From: Burkholderiaceae bacterium
Lineage (GTDB): Bacteria; Pseudomonadota; Gammaproteobacteria; Burkholderiales; Burkholderiaceae_E
Direction of reading: 5' to 3'
DNA: 64,000 nt
Assembly: GCA_019635275.1 (NCBI GenBank)
Contig: JAHBZV010000004.1
Coordinates: 1-64,000 of the forward strand
Shown here: positions 21,111 through 29,002 of the stretch, piece by piece
Layout of the letters: every line of letters begins with the position of its first letter
Position numbering within the stretch: position 1 is the first letter of the stretch
Notes under the pieces: generated by a model
Told to the model about the DNA's origin: nothing
The model's input: only the letters and a program-made list of their open reading frames with translations
Database searches by the model: none
Program-made: the position numbers and the translations under genes

Positions 21111-21839
21111 ATGCTCGGCCTCGGCATCTTCGGCGAGGAGACCCCGGACGGCGACACGACCTGGGCGATGTCGCTGCTCTCGGGGCTGGAGTACACGCTG
21201 GCGCTGGTGGCGCTGTCCTGGATCGTCGCCATGGTGCTCGGCTCGCTGCTGGGCGTGCTGCGCACGACCAACCGGCGCTGGGTGGTCGCGCTGGGCGACG
21301 CCTGGGTCGAGCTGTTCCGCAACATTCCGTTGCTGGTGCAGTTCTTCCTCTGGTACTTCGTCATTCCCGAATTCGTCCCGCCGCTCAAGCGCATGGCGGT
21401 CGAGATGGATCCGACCCGCTTCCAGCTGCTGCTCTCGGTGGTCTGCCTCGGACTGTTCACGTCCGCGCGCATCGCCGAGCAGGTCAAGTCCGGCATCCTG
21501 TCGCTGCCGCGCGGCCAGCGCATGGCCGGTTACGCCATGGGCCTGACCGAGGCGCAGACGTATCGCTACGTGCTGCTACCGATGGCGTTCCGCATCGTCA
21601 TTCCCCCGCTCACGTCCGAATCGATGAACCTGGTGAAGAACTCGGCGGTGGCCTACTCGATCGGCCTGGCCGAACTCTTCTTCCGCACGCGCGAGATGGG
21701 CGAGATGACCTTCCGCTATTTCGCCGCCTTCGGCGCCGCCACCGTGCTGTACGTGCTGGTGGCGTTCGCCATCAACCGGGTCTTCGCCTGGGTCGAGCGC
21801 GCCACGGCCGTGCCCGGCTATCTCGGAGGCAGGCGCTAG
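21111..21839 (+). CDS. gltJ: amino-acid ABC transporter permease (GltJ-like)
   Basis: A 242-residue inner-membrane permease of the HisM/GltJ family with about five hydrophobic helices. The N-terminal ELFRNIPLLVQFFLWYFV segment and the coupling-loop motif YAMGLTEAQTYRYVLLPMA contact the ATPase. It pairs with the next permease to form the channel. An AAGGA site precedes the ATG. Confidence 0.92.
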   Translation: MLGLGIFGEETPDGDTTWAMSLLSGLEYTLALVALSWIVAMVLGSLLGVLRTTNRRWVVALGDAWVELFRNIPLLVQFFLWYFVIPEFVPPLKRMAVEMDPTRFQLLLSVVCLGLFTSARIAEQVKSGILSLPRGQRMAGYAMGLTEAQTYRYVLLPMAFRIVIPPLTSESMNLVKNSAVAYSIGLAELFFRTREMGEMTFRYFAAFGAATVLYVLVAFAINRVFAWVERATAVPGYLGGRR

Positions 21840-21842
21840 GCC

Positions 21843-22529
21843 ATGGGCGGATTCGACTGGTCGTCCATCGCGAACTCGCTGCCCTTCCTGATGAAGGGCC
21901 TGACCTATACCGTCCAGCTCACCGTGGTCGCCGCCATCGGCGGCACGCTGTGGGGCATCCTGCTGGCGCTGGCGCGGCTGTCCGGAATCGCGCCGCTGGC
22001 GTGGGCAGCCGCCGCCTACGTGAACCTGATGCGCTCGGTGCCGCTGCTGCTGGTCATCTTCTGGTTCTACTTCCTCGTGCCCGTGATGCTGCAGTCGATC
22101 ACCGGCGCCGCCTATCCGCCCAAGATCGGCCCCGACCGCTCGGCCTACGTCACCTTCATCCTGTTCGAGGGCGCGTACTTCTGCGAAATCGTGCGCGCGG
22201 GCATCCAGAGCATCCCCAAGGGCCAGCTCGGCGCGGCGTACGCCATCGGCCTGAACTACGCGCAGGCGATGCGCCTGATCATCCTGCCGCAGGCCCTGCG
22301 CAACATGCTTCCGGTGCTGCTCACGCAGACCATCGTGCTGTTCCAGGACGTCTCGCTGGTGGCGCTGCTCAACGTCACCGACCTCGTCGGCGCCGCCGTC
22401 AAGATCGCGCAGCGCGACAGCCGCCTCGTCGAGATGTACACGCTGGTGGCCGTGGTCTATTTCGTGCTGAGCTACGCGCTGTCCCTGGGCGTGAAGGCGC
22501 TGAACCGGCGCATCGCCATCATCCGTTGA
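21843..22529 (+). CDS. gltK: amino-acid ABC transporter permease (GltK-like)
   Basis: A 228-residue second permease, homologous in layout to the preceding one. It carries [19 protein letters not shown] and the ATPase-coupling segment [19 protein letters not shown]. It begins 3 nt after gltJ, so the two subunits are translated together. Expected to form a heterodimeric channel. Confidence 0.92.
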   Translation: MGGFDWSSIANSLPFLMKGLTYTVQLTVVAAIGGTLWGILLALARLSGIAPLAWAAAAYVNLMRSVPLLLVIFWFYFLVPVMLQSITGAAYPPKIGPDRSAYVTFILFEGAYFCEIVRAGIQSIPKGQLGAAYAIGLNYAQAMRLIILPQALRNMLPVLLTQTIVLFQDVSLVALLNVTDLVGAAVKIAQRDSRLVEMYTLVAVVYFVLSYALSLGVKALNRRIAIIR

Positions 22530-22548
22530 GCCTGCGAGGCGAATCGAC

Positions 22549-23289
22549 ATGCCGATGATCGACATCCGCGGCGTCAGCAAGTGGTACAACGAGTTCCAGG
22601 TGCTGACCGACTGCACGACCCACGTCGAAAAGGGCGAAGTGGTGGTCGTCTGCGGGCCGTCGGGCTCGGGCAAGTCGACGCTGATCAAGTGCGTCAACGC
22701 GCTCGAACCGTTCCAGAAGGGCGACATCGTCGTCGACGGCATCTCGGTGTCGGCGCGCGGCACCGACCTTCCCAGGCTGCGCTCCCGGGTCGGCATGGTC
22801 TTCCAGCACTTCGAGCTCTTCCCGCATCTGTCGGTGATCGAGAACCTCTGCCTGGCCCAGGTGAAGGTGCTCGGGCGCAGCAAGTCCGAGGCGGCCACCA
22901 AGGGCATGCACTACCTGGAGCGAGTCGGGCTTGCCTCGCAACGCGACAAGTTCCCCGGCCAACTCTCCGGCGGCCAGCAGCAGCGCGTGGCGATCGCCCG
23001 CGCGCTGTGCATGGACCCGATCGCCATGCTGTTCGACGAGCCCACCTCCGCACTCGACCCCGAGATGGTCGGCGAGGTGCTCGAGGTCATGGTCGGGCTG
23101 GCCAAGGAGGGCATGACCATGATGGTCGTCACCCACGAGATGGGCTTTGCACGCAGCGTGTCCGACCGGGTGGTCTTCATGGACGCCGGACGCATCGTCG
23201 AGGACTGCCCCACGAAGGAGTTCTTCGGCAACATCGAAGCGCGCAGCGAGCGAGCGCGCCATTTCCTCGGCAAGATCCTCGCGCACTGA
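22549..23289 (+). CDS. gltL: amino-acid ABC transporter ATPase (GltL-like)
   Basis: A 246-residue ATPase that powers the GltIJK importer. It has Walker [16 protein letters not shown] (about residues 34-48), Q-loop [17 protein letters not shown] signature [15 protein letters not shown], Walker [17 protein letters not shown] and the H-loop VTHEM. All residues needed for hydrolysis are present. Last gene of the transporter operon. Confidence 0.94.
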   Translation: MPMIDIRGVSKWYNEFQVLTDCTTHVEKGEVVVVCGPSGSGKSTLIKCVNALEPFQKGDIVVDGISVSARGTDLPRLRSRVGMVFQHFELFPHLSVIENLCLAQVKVLGRSKSEAATKGMHYLERVGLASQRDKFPGQLSGGQQQRVAIARALCMDPIAMLFDEPTSALDPEMVGEVLEVMVGLAKEGMTMMVVTHEMGFARSVSDRVVFMDAGRIVEDCPTKEFFGNIEARSERARHFLGKILAH

Positions 23290-23379
23290 GGCTGCGCCGC
23301 GTCGCGGGCCGACGAGGGCCGCGACGAAGTTCCATCATTTCAGGTCGAAGCGCATTCGGCCACCGACCAGGAGCCGAGC

Positions 23380-24036
23380 ATGACCGAGCCGCATGCCACC
23401 AGTCGCGCCCACGTGGCGCACTTCGATGCCGTCGCCGACACCTGGGAGGAAGATCCCCGGCGCACGGCCATCGCTCGAGCTGTCGCGGGAGCGATCCTCG
23501 ACGCCGTTCCCCTCGCGGGCACCGAACAGGCCATGGAGTTCGGCTGCGGAACGGGGCTCGTCACCGCATTGGTCGCGCCGAGCGTCGGGCACGTGCTAGC
23601 GCTGGACAGCTCGGCGGGCATGCTGGACGTGCTGCGCCGCAAGCTTCCGGAACTCGGGATCGCGAACGTCGAGCCGATGGAGGCCGATCTCGCGCAGCAG
23701 ATGCCGGCCGGTCCCTTCGATCTCGTCTTCAGCAGCATGACCCTTCACCACATCGAGGACGTCGCAGGCCTGATCGCACGCGTGTACGCCGTGCTCGCGC
23801 CAGGCGGCCGGATTGCGTTCGCAGACCTCGACAAGGAGGATGGCAGTTTCCACGGTGCCGAGGTGCCGGGTGTCATGCATCACGGGTTCGAAGCTGCCGA
23901 GCTCACGCGCTGGCTCGAAGATGCCGGATTCGCGGATGTCCGGGTCCGCACCGCGCATCGGATCCGCAAGTCGCGAGAGGACGGTTCGACGCGCGAGTAT
24001 CCGGTGTTGCTGGTGACTGCGCGGCGCCCGGCGTAG
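23380..24036 (+). CDS. class I SAM-dependent methyltransferase
   Basis: A 218-residue protein with an SAM-binding motif AMEFGCGTGLVTALVAP (about residues 49-65), acidic post-I motif and the FSSMTLHHIEDV motif typical of small-molecule or cofactor methyltransferases (UbiE/BioC-like fold). The substrate is unknown. AGGAG lies 8 nt upstream of the ATG. It stands between two transporter operons and is not obviously linked to either. Confidence 0.82.
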   Translation: MTEPHATSRAHVAHFDAVADTWEEDPRRTAIARAVAGAILDAVPLAGTEQAMEFGCGTGLVTALVAPSVGHVLALDSSAGMLDVLRRKLPELGIANVEPMEADLAQQMPAGPFDLVFSSMTLHHIEDVAGLIARVYAVLAPGGRIAFADLDKEDGSFHGAEVPGVMHHGFEAAELTRWLEDAGFADVRVRTAHRIRKSREDGSTREYPVLLVTARRPA

Positions 24037-24132
24037 CTGCCCCGGACCTCTTCGCGGTCGATGGATCTTTTGACAGGTCCAATGTTTTCCGAGATGCTTC
24101 AAGCCCTCGAATATCCCCTCAGGAGCCCCAGC

Positions 24133-25104
24133 ATGCGCCCACCGTTCGCGGTCGCCGTCGCTGCGCTGTGCCTGGCCGCCGCCAGCGCGGCCAGCGCCCA
24201 GACGAAGATCAACATCGGCATCGTCACCAATCCGACCTTCGTGCACACGCGCGCGGCCACCTGGTTCAAGGAGTGCCTCGACAAGCAGGTGCCCGGCAAG
24301 TTCGACGTCGTGATCCACCACTCGGCGGTGCTCGGCAGCGAGACGCAGGTGCTGCAGCAGATCCAGCTCGGCACGACGCAGATGTCGGTGAGCACGACCG
24401 GTCCGGTCGAGGCCTTCGTGCCAGAGATCAAGGCACTCGAAATGCCGTTCCTGTTCCCGTCGTACGAGGCCGCCGACAAGGTGCTCGACGGGCCCGTCGG
24501 CCAGGACCTGCGTCGCCGCTTCGAGAAGGCCGGCTTCGTCGCCCTCGCCTTCCTCGACAACGGGTTTCGCAACGTCACCAACTCCAAGCGCGACGTGAAG
24601 GATCCGTCCGACCTCAAGGGCATGAAGATCCGCACGATGGAAGCGCCGACGCACCTGGCGATCTGGCGCGCGCTCGGGGCCAACCCCACGCCGATGGCGT
24701 GGCCGATCTTCACCCAGCTGCAGCAGGGCGTGATCGACGGCCAGGAAAACCCGATCGCGGTCATCCACGCCGCCAAGCTCCCCGAGGCCGGCCAGAAGTA
24801 CCTCTCGCTTACCCGCCACGTCTATTCGGCGCTGGTATTCGTGGCCAACAAGCGCTTCGTCGACAACCTGCCCGCCGCCGAGCGCAAGGCGGTCGGCGAG
24901 TGCGCGCAGACCGCGGCGCTCGCGGGCCGGCGCTACATCCGCGACAACGAGCGCCAGCAACTGGCCGAGCTGAAGGCCGCCGGCATGCAGGTCGACGAGA
25001 ACCCCGACCTCGCGGCCTTCCGCAAGGCCACGCAGCCGGTGATCGATTCGCTGTCCGGCGACACGAAGAAGCTCGTCGAACAGATCCGGGCAGAGGTGAA
25101 ATAG
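24133..25104 (+). CDS. dctP: TRAP transporter solute receptor, DctP family
   Basis: A 323-residue periplasmic receptor of a tripartite ATP-independent transporter. It has a signal peptide (about residues 1-22). The TRAP signatures follow: LGSETQVLQQIQLGTTQMSV, FLDNGFRNVTNSKRDVKDP and GLKGMKIRT-like sequence with the conserved carboxylate-binding Arg. The ATG at 24133 was chosen for the signal peptide and the AGGAG site. Substrates are usually organic acids; which one is not evident. Confidence 0.9.
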   Translation: MRPPFAVAVAALCLAAASAASAQTKINIGIVTNPTFVHTRAATWFKECLDKQVPGKFDVVIHHSAVLGSETQVLQQIQLGTTQMSVSTTGPVEAFVPEIKALEMPFLFPSYEAADKVLDGPVGQDLRRRFEKAGFVALAFLDNGFRNVTNSKRDVKDPSDLKGMKIRTMEAPTHLAIWRALGANPTPMAWPIFTQLQQGVIDGQENPIAVIHAAKLPEAGQKYLSLTRHVYSALVFVANKRFVDNLPAAERKAVGECAQTAALAGRRYIRDNERQQLAELKAAGMQVDENPDLAAFRKATQPVIDSLSGDTKKLVEQIRAEVK

Positions 25105-25128
25105 CGCTCGTTGCCCAGGCACGCGCCG

Positions 25129-25605
25129 ATGGCCGCCCTGCGGCGAATCAGCGGCGCCCTGAACGCCGCAGTGGAAAAGCTGCTGATGGCGATCGGCGCG
25201 GCCATCTGCGTGATCCTGTTCGCGCAGGTGCTCTTCCGGTATGCAGGCGACTCGCTCGGCTGGTCCGAGGAGGTCAGCCGCCACCTGCTGGTGGCGATCA
25301 CCTTCCTGGGCGGCACGGTCGCCTACAAGCGAGCGAGCTTCATCGGCCTGCAGGGCATCGGCCACTTCCTCGGCCCCGCCTTCCAGCGTTCGGTGGTGCT
25401 CGCACTGCAGCTGCTCACGCTGGCCTGCTTCGCGCTGATCGCATGGTTCGGCGCGGCCTACACGATCAAGGCCGCTGAGCATACGTCGGCCTCGCTGCAG
25501 ATCCCGATGTCGATTCCCTACTCGGTGATCCCGATCTCGGCGATCGTCTTCATCGTGCACGTGCTGGCCGACATGGCCGCCGCACGCGAGAAGCGTCCCC
25601 GATGA
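25129..25605 (+). CDS. dctQ: TRAP transporter small permease, DctQ family
   Basis: Small four-helix membrane subunit (158 residues from this ATG). The family motif SLGWSEEVSRHLLVAITFLGG lies between helices 1 and 2. A TTG at 25111 is an alternative start and lies nearer a GAGGTGA-like site. It overlaps dctM by ATGA. Confidence 0.88.
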   Translation: MAALRRISGALNAAVEKLLMAIGAAICVILFAQVLFRYAGDSLGWSEEVSRHLLVAITFLGGTVAYKRASFIGLQGIGHFLGPAFQRSVVLALQLLTLACFALIAWFGAAYTIKAAEHTSASLQIPMSIPYSVIPISAIVFIVHVLADMAAAREKRPR

Positions 25606-26906
25606 TCGTCGCGCTGCTGTTCGGGGGGCTGTTCCTGCTGATCGCGCTGGGGCTGCCGATCGCGTTGTCGATCGGCCTGCCGGCGATCGGCGCGATTCTC
25701 GCGCCGGGAGTCTTTCCGCCCGAGGTCGACACGGCGGGGCTGGGCCAGACGATCGTGCAGCTGCTGTTCGCGGGCGTCGACTCGTTCGACCTTCTGGCGG
25801 TGCCCCTCTTCATGCTGGCCGGTTCGATCATGGAGCGCGGCGGCATCTCGCAGCAACTGATCGACTTCTCCGACTCGCTGGTGGGATGGGCACCGGGCGG
25901 ACTCGCCTGCGCGGTGATCGTCGCCTCGATGTTCTTCGCCGGCATCTCCGGGTCGGCGGCGGCCGACACCGCGGCGCTCGGCGCGGTAGCCATCCCGGCT
26001 ATGATCCGCCAGGGCTACCCGCCGGCCTTTTCCGCCGCGCTGGTGGCGGCAGGCGGCGCGATCGGCGTGATCATCCCGCCGTCGATCCCGATGGTCATCT
26101 TCGGCTTCCTGACGAACGTCTCGATCGCGGAACTGTTCGCCGGCGGCCTGTTCGTCGGCCTGCTGTTCGGCCTGTCGTTCATGAGCGTGGCGGTCTGGAA
26201 GGCACTGCGCCACGGCTACGGCACGCGCCGGCCGTTCTCGCTGCGCTTCGTCTACGTCTCGTTCAGGAAAGCCCTGTGGTCGCTCGGCGCGCCGGTGATC
26301 GTGCTGGGCGGCATCCTCAGCGGCATCGTCACGGTGACCGAGGCGGCGGCGCTGGCCGTCTTCTATGCGCTGCTGGTCGCGATGTGGGTCAACCGGCAGC
26401 TCAGCTGGCGCGAGATGCCCGGGCTGCTGGTGGAGTCGCAGGTGATCGCGGCAACCATCCTGTTCATCATCGCGATGGCGAAGGTGTTCACCTGGCTGGT
26501 GGCCATGCAGCAGACGCCCGCGATGTTGCAGAGCGCGATCGCCACGATGGCGCTGCCGCCCTGGGGCCTGCTGCTGCTGGTGATGGCGGGCCTGCTGGTC
26601 GTGGGCTGCGTGATGGAGACCACCGCCGCGCTGATCCTGCTCGTGCCGGTGCTCGCCCCGCTCACCGTGCACATGGGCGTCGACCCGATGCACTTCGGCG
26701 TGCTGATGGTGGTGAACCTCGCCATCGGCATGCTCACGCCGCCGGTGGGCATCTGCCTGTTCGTGAGCTGCGGCATCGCCGGGCTGTCGCTGGGCCAGGT
26801 GGGCCGCGCGGTCATGCCGTTCGTGGTGGCGGCGGTAGCCGCGCTGATGGTGGCGAGCTACTGGCCGCCGCTCACGACCTGGCTGCCGACGCTGATCTAT
26901 CGGTAG
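25602..26906 (+). CDS. dctM: TRAP transporter large permease, DctM family
   Basis: A 434-residue channel subunit with about twelve hydrophobic segments. DctM signatures include LFMLAGSIMERGGISQQLIDF, ASMFFAGISGSAAADTAALG and the C-terminal NLAIGMLTPPVGICLFV. Together with DctP and DctQ it makes a complete Na+-coupled importer. Starts inside the dctQ stop codon (ATGA). Confidence 0.93.
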   Translation: MIVALLFGGLFLLIALGLPIALSIGLPAIGAILAPGVFPPEVDTAGLGQTIVQLLFAGVDSFDLLAVPLFMLAGSIMERGGISQQLIDFSDSLVGWAPGGLACAVIVASMFFAGISGSAAADTAALGAVAIPAMIRQGYPPAFSAALVAAGGAIGVIIPPSIPMVIFGFLTNVSIAELFAGGLFVGLLFGLSFMSVAVWKALRHGYGTRRPFSLRFVYVSFRKALWSLGAPVIVLGGILSGIVTVTEAAALAVFYALLVAMWVNRQLSWREMPGLLVESQVIAATILFIIAMAKVFTWLVAMQQTPAMLQSAIATMALPPWGLLLLVMAGLLVVGCVMETTAALILLVPVLAPLTVHMGVDPMHFGVLMVVNLAIGMLTPPVGICLFVSCGIAGLSLGQVGRAVMPFVVAAVAALMVASYWPPLTTWLPTLIYR

Positions 26907-26917
26907 GGGCCGGTAGC

Positions 26918-27721
26918 ATGCATCCCCTCGACCGCGCGACCCGCCTCGTCCGCAACGCCGACCGCTCGTTGACGGGGCGCACCGACCCGGCCTACGCCAA
27001 CATGGTCGGCCCGTTCGGCGGCGTCACCGCGGCAACCATGCTGAACGCCGCGCTCACGCACCCGGAGCGCCTCGGCGACCCGGTCGCGCTGACCGTCAAC
27101 TACGCCGGGCCGCTCGCGGACGGCGAGTTCCGGATCGACGCAGCGCCGGTGCGCACCAACCGATCGACGCAGCACTGGACGATCACCGCGAGCCAGGGTG
27201 ACGGCGTCACGACGACCGCGACCGCAGTCTTCGCGCTTCGCCGCGAGACCTGGTCGTCGACCGAGACCGGGTTTCCGCAGGTACCGCCCGCGGCCTCGCT
27301 GCAGCGCATGCAGGCCGGCGCGCTCGCGGAGTGGACGAAGCGCTACGACATGCGCTTCGTCCGCGGCGGCTGGCCCGACGGCACGAAGCCGGACCAGGAG
27401 CCCGATTCGGTGAGCACGCTGTGGATCCGCGACGATCCGCCGCGCCCGCTCGACTTCCTGTCGCTGGCGGCGATCTGCGACTCGTTCTTTCCGCGGGTCA
27501 TGATCCGCCGGCCGCGATGGGTACCCGCCGGAACCGTTTCGCTCACCAGCTACTTTCACGCCGACGCGAAGCGCCTGGCCGCCGAGGGCGAGCGCCCGGT
27601 GCTGGGCACGGCGCGCGCCTCGCACTTCGGCCTGGGGTATCACGACCAGTCGGCCGAGATCTGGAGCGAAGACGGCGCGCTGCTGGCCACGAGCCACCAG
27701 ATCGTCTACTACAAGGAATAG
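26918..27721 (+). CDS. acyl-CoA thioesterase, double hotdog (TesB-like)
   Basis: A 267-residue protein with two hotdog halves. The first half has AYANMVGPFGGVTAATMLNA and the second HFGLGYHDQSAEIWSEDGALLATSHQ, the conserved thioesterase-II pattern. It would hydrolyse acyl-CoA to free acid and CoA. The start at 26918 gives a normal N-terminus. Only 11 bp separate it from dctM, so the TRAP substrate and the thioesterase may belong to one metabolic task. Confidence 0.8.
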   Translation: MHPLDRATRLVRNADRSLTGRTDPAYANMVGPFGGVTAATMLNAALTHPERLGDPVALTVNYAGPLADGEFRIDAAPVRTNRSTQHWTITASQGDGVTTTATAVFALRRETWSSTETGFPQVPPAASLQRMQAGALAEWTKRYDMRFVRGGWPDGTKPDQEPDSVSTLWIRDDPPRPLDFLSLAAICDSFFPRVMIRRPRWVPAGTVSLTSYFHADAKRLAAEGERPVLGTARASHFGLGYHDQSAEIWSEDGALLATSHQIVYYKE

Positions 27722-27726
27722 CGGAG

Positions 27727-27748
27727 CCGGTCGCGGTCAGGCGACCGG
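27727..27748. terminator. hairpin between convergent genes
   Basis: Perfect 8-bp inverted repeat CCGGTCGC / GCGACCGG with a 6-nt loop, in the 56-bp gap between the converging thioesterase and CoA-transferase genes. Position suggests a bidirectional stop, but no U-run follows on either strand. Confidence 0.4.
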
Positions 27749-27777
27749 CAAGGCTCGATGCCGCCGGGCGAGCCTGG

Positions 27778-28971
27778 TTACCGGAGGTCTGCGGCTTCGC
27801 CGAAAGCCCCCTGCGCACGCATCGCGGCGAGCCTCGCGTCGTCGTACCCGAGCACCGACCTCAGCACCTCCTCGGTGTGCTGGCCGAGGTGGGGCAACAC
27901 GTTCCGGGCCTCCATGCGACTGGCCGACAGCTTGTACGGCGCGTTGGCGACCTGGAACGCCTCTCCATCGGCGCCGATCGTCGCCATCGACCGGCGATGC
28001 ACCGCCTGCGGGTCGGACATCGCCTCGCCGACGGTGCGATAGCGCGAGCACGGCACGCCTGCCTGCATCAGCGTCTGCTCGCACTCGAGCGCGCTGCGCT
28101 GCGAGGTCCAGCCCTCGATGATCCGCAAGAGCTCGCCCCAGTTCGCCTCCTTCTCCGCGACGGTGGAAAACCGCGGGTCGGTCTTGCCTTCCGGGAAGCC
28201 GATCACGTCGAACAGCGCCGCAAGGTTGCGCGGCGTGATCGCCGCCACCATCACCCATCCGTCCCTGGCGCGCACGGGCTGGTAGACCTGGCGCTGCCGC
28301 GCCGCGGGGAACTGCGCGTTCTGGACCTCGTAGATCAGCATTCCCAGCACCGAATCCATCAGCGATACGTCGATGCACTGCCCTCGCCCGGTGCGGTGGC
28401 GCTGGAGCAGCGCCGTCTGGATGGCGCTGGCCGCGTTGATCGCCCCCAGGACGTCGGCGATGAAGATGCCGTTGTTCGCCGGCCGCGAGGCATCTCCCTG
28501 GTAGCGGGCGTAGGCGTCCTCGTAGCCCGACGCGGCGTGGATGATCGGCGCATACGCCGGCGCCTGGGACATCGGTCCGCTCTGGCCGAACCCCGAGATC
28601 GAGCAGTAGACGAGCCGCGGGTTGTCGCGTTCGAGGGTCTCGTAGTCGAGGCCGAGGCGCTTCATCACCCCGGGCCTGAAGTTCTCGACGACGACGTCGG
28701 CCGCCCTCGCAAGTTCGCAGGCGGCCTGCCGCCCCGCGGCGGTGTGCAGGTCGAGCACCGTGCTCCGCTTGCCGCAGTTCATCGCCGCGAAGTACGTGCT
28801 GATGCCGCCCCGGAACGGCGGCCGATGCCGCACCATGTCGCCCTCGGGCGACTCGATCTTGATGACGTCCGCCCCGGCATCGGCCAGCACGCGCGTGCAC
28901 ATCGGGCCAGACATCACGATGGTGAAGTCGACGACGCGCACGCCTTCCAGCGCGTCGGATTGGCTGGACAT
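27778..28971 (-). CDS. CaiB/BaiF-family CoA-transferase
   Basis: A class III CoA-transferase of 397 residues, expected to move CoA between carboxylic acids. It carries VRVVDFTIVMSGPMCTRVLADAGADVIKIE at the N-terminus and the FRPGVMKRLGLDYETL region. A conserved Asp in the SVLGMLIYE-adjacent DVSLMD segment probably forms the acyl-enzyme intermediate. I prefer ATG at 28971 over TTG at 28986. It lies 31 bp downstream of the fused dehydrogenase gene in the same direction, consistent with substrate activation followed by oxidation. Confidence 0.9.
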   Translation of the reverse strand: MSSQSDALEGVRVVDFTIVMSGPMCTRVLADAGADVIKIESPEGDMVRHRPPFRGGISTYFAAMNCGKRSTVLDLHTAAGRQAACELARAADVVVENFRPGVMKRLGLDYETLERDNPRLVYCSISGFGQSGPMSQAPAYAPIIHAASGYEDAYARYQGDASRPANNGIFIADVLGAINAASAIQTALLQRHRTGRGQCIDVSLMDSVLGMLIYEVQNAQFPAARQRQVYQPVRARDGWVMVAAITPRNLAALFDVIGFPEGKTDPRFSTVAEKEANWGELLRIIEGWTSQRSALECEQTLMQAGVPCSRYRTVGEAMSDPQAVHRRSMATIGADGEAFQVANAPYKLSASRMEARNVLPHLGQHTEEVLRSVLGYDDARLAAMRAQGAFGEAADLR

Positions 28972-29002
28972 GGATTCGCTCTCCAAGACGGTTTCTCGCT
29001 GC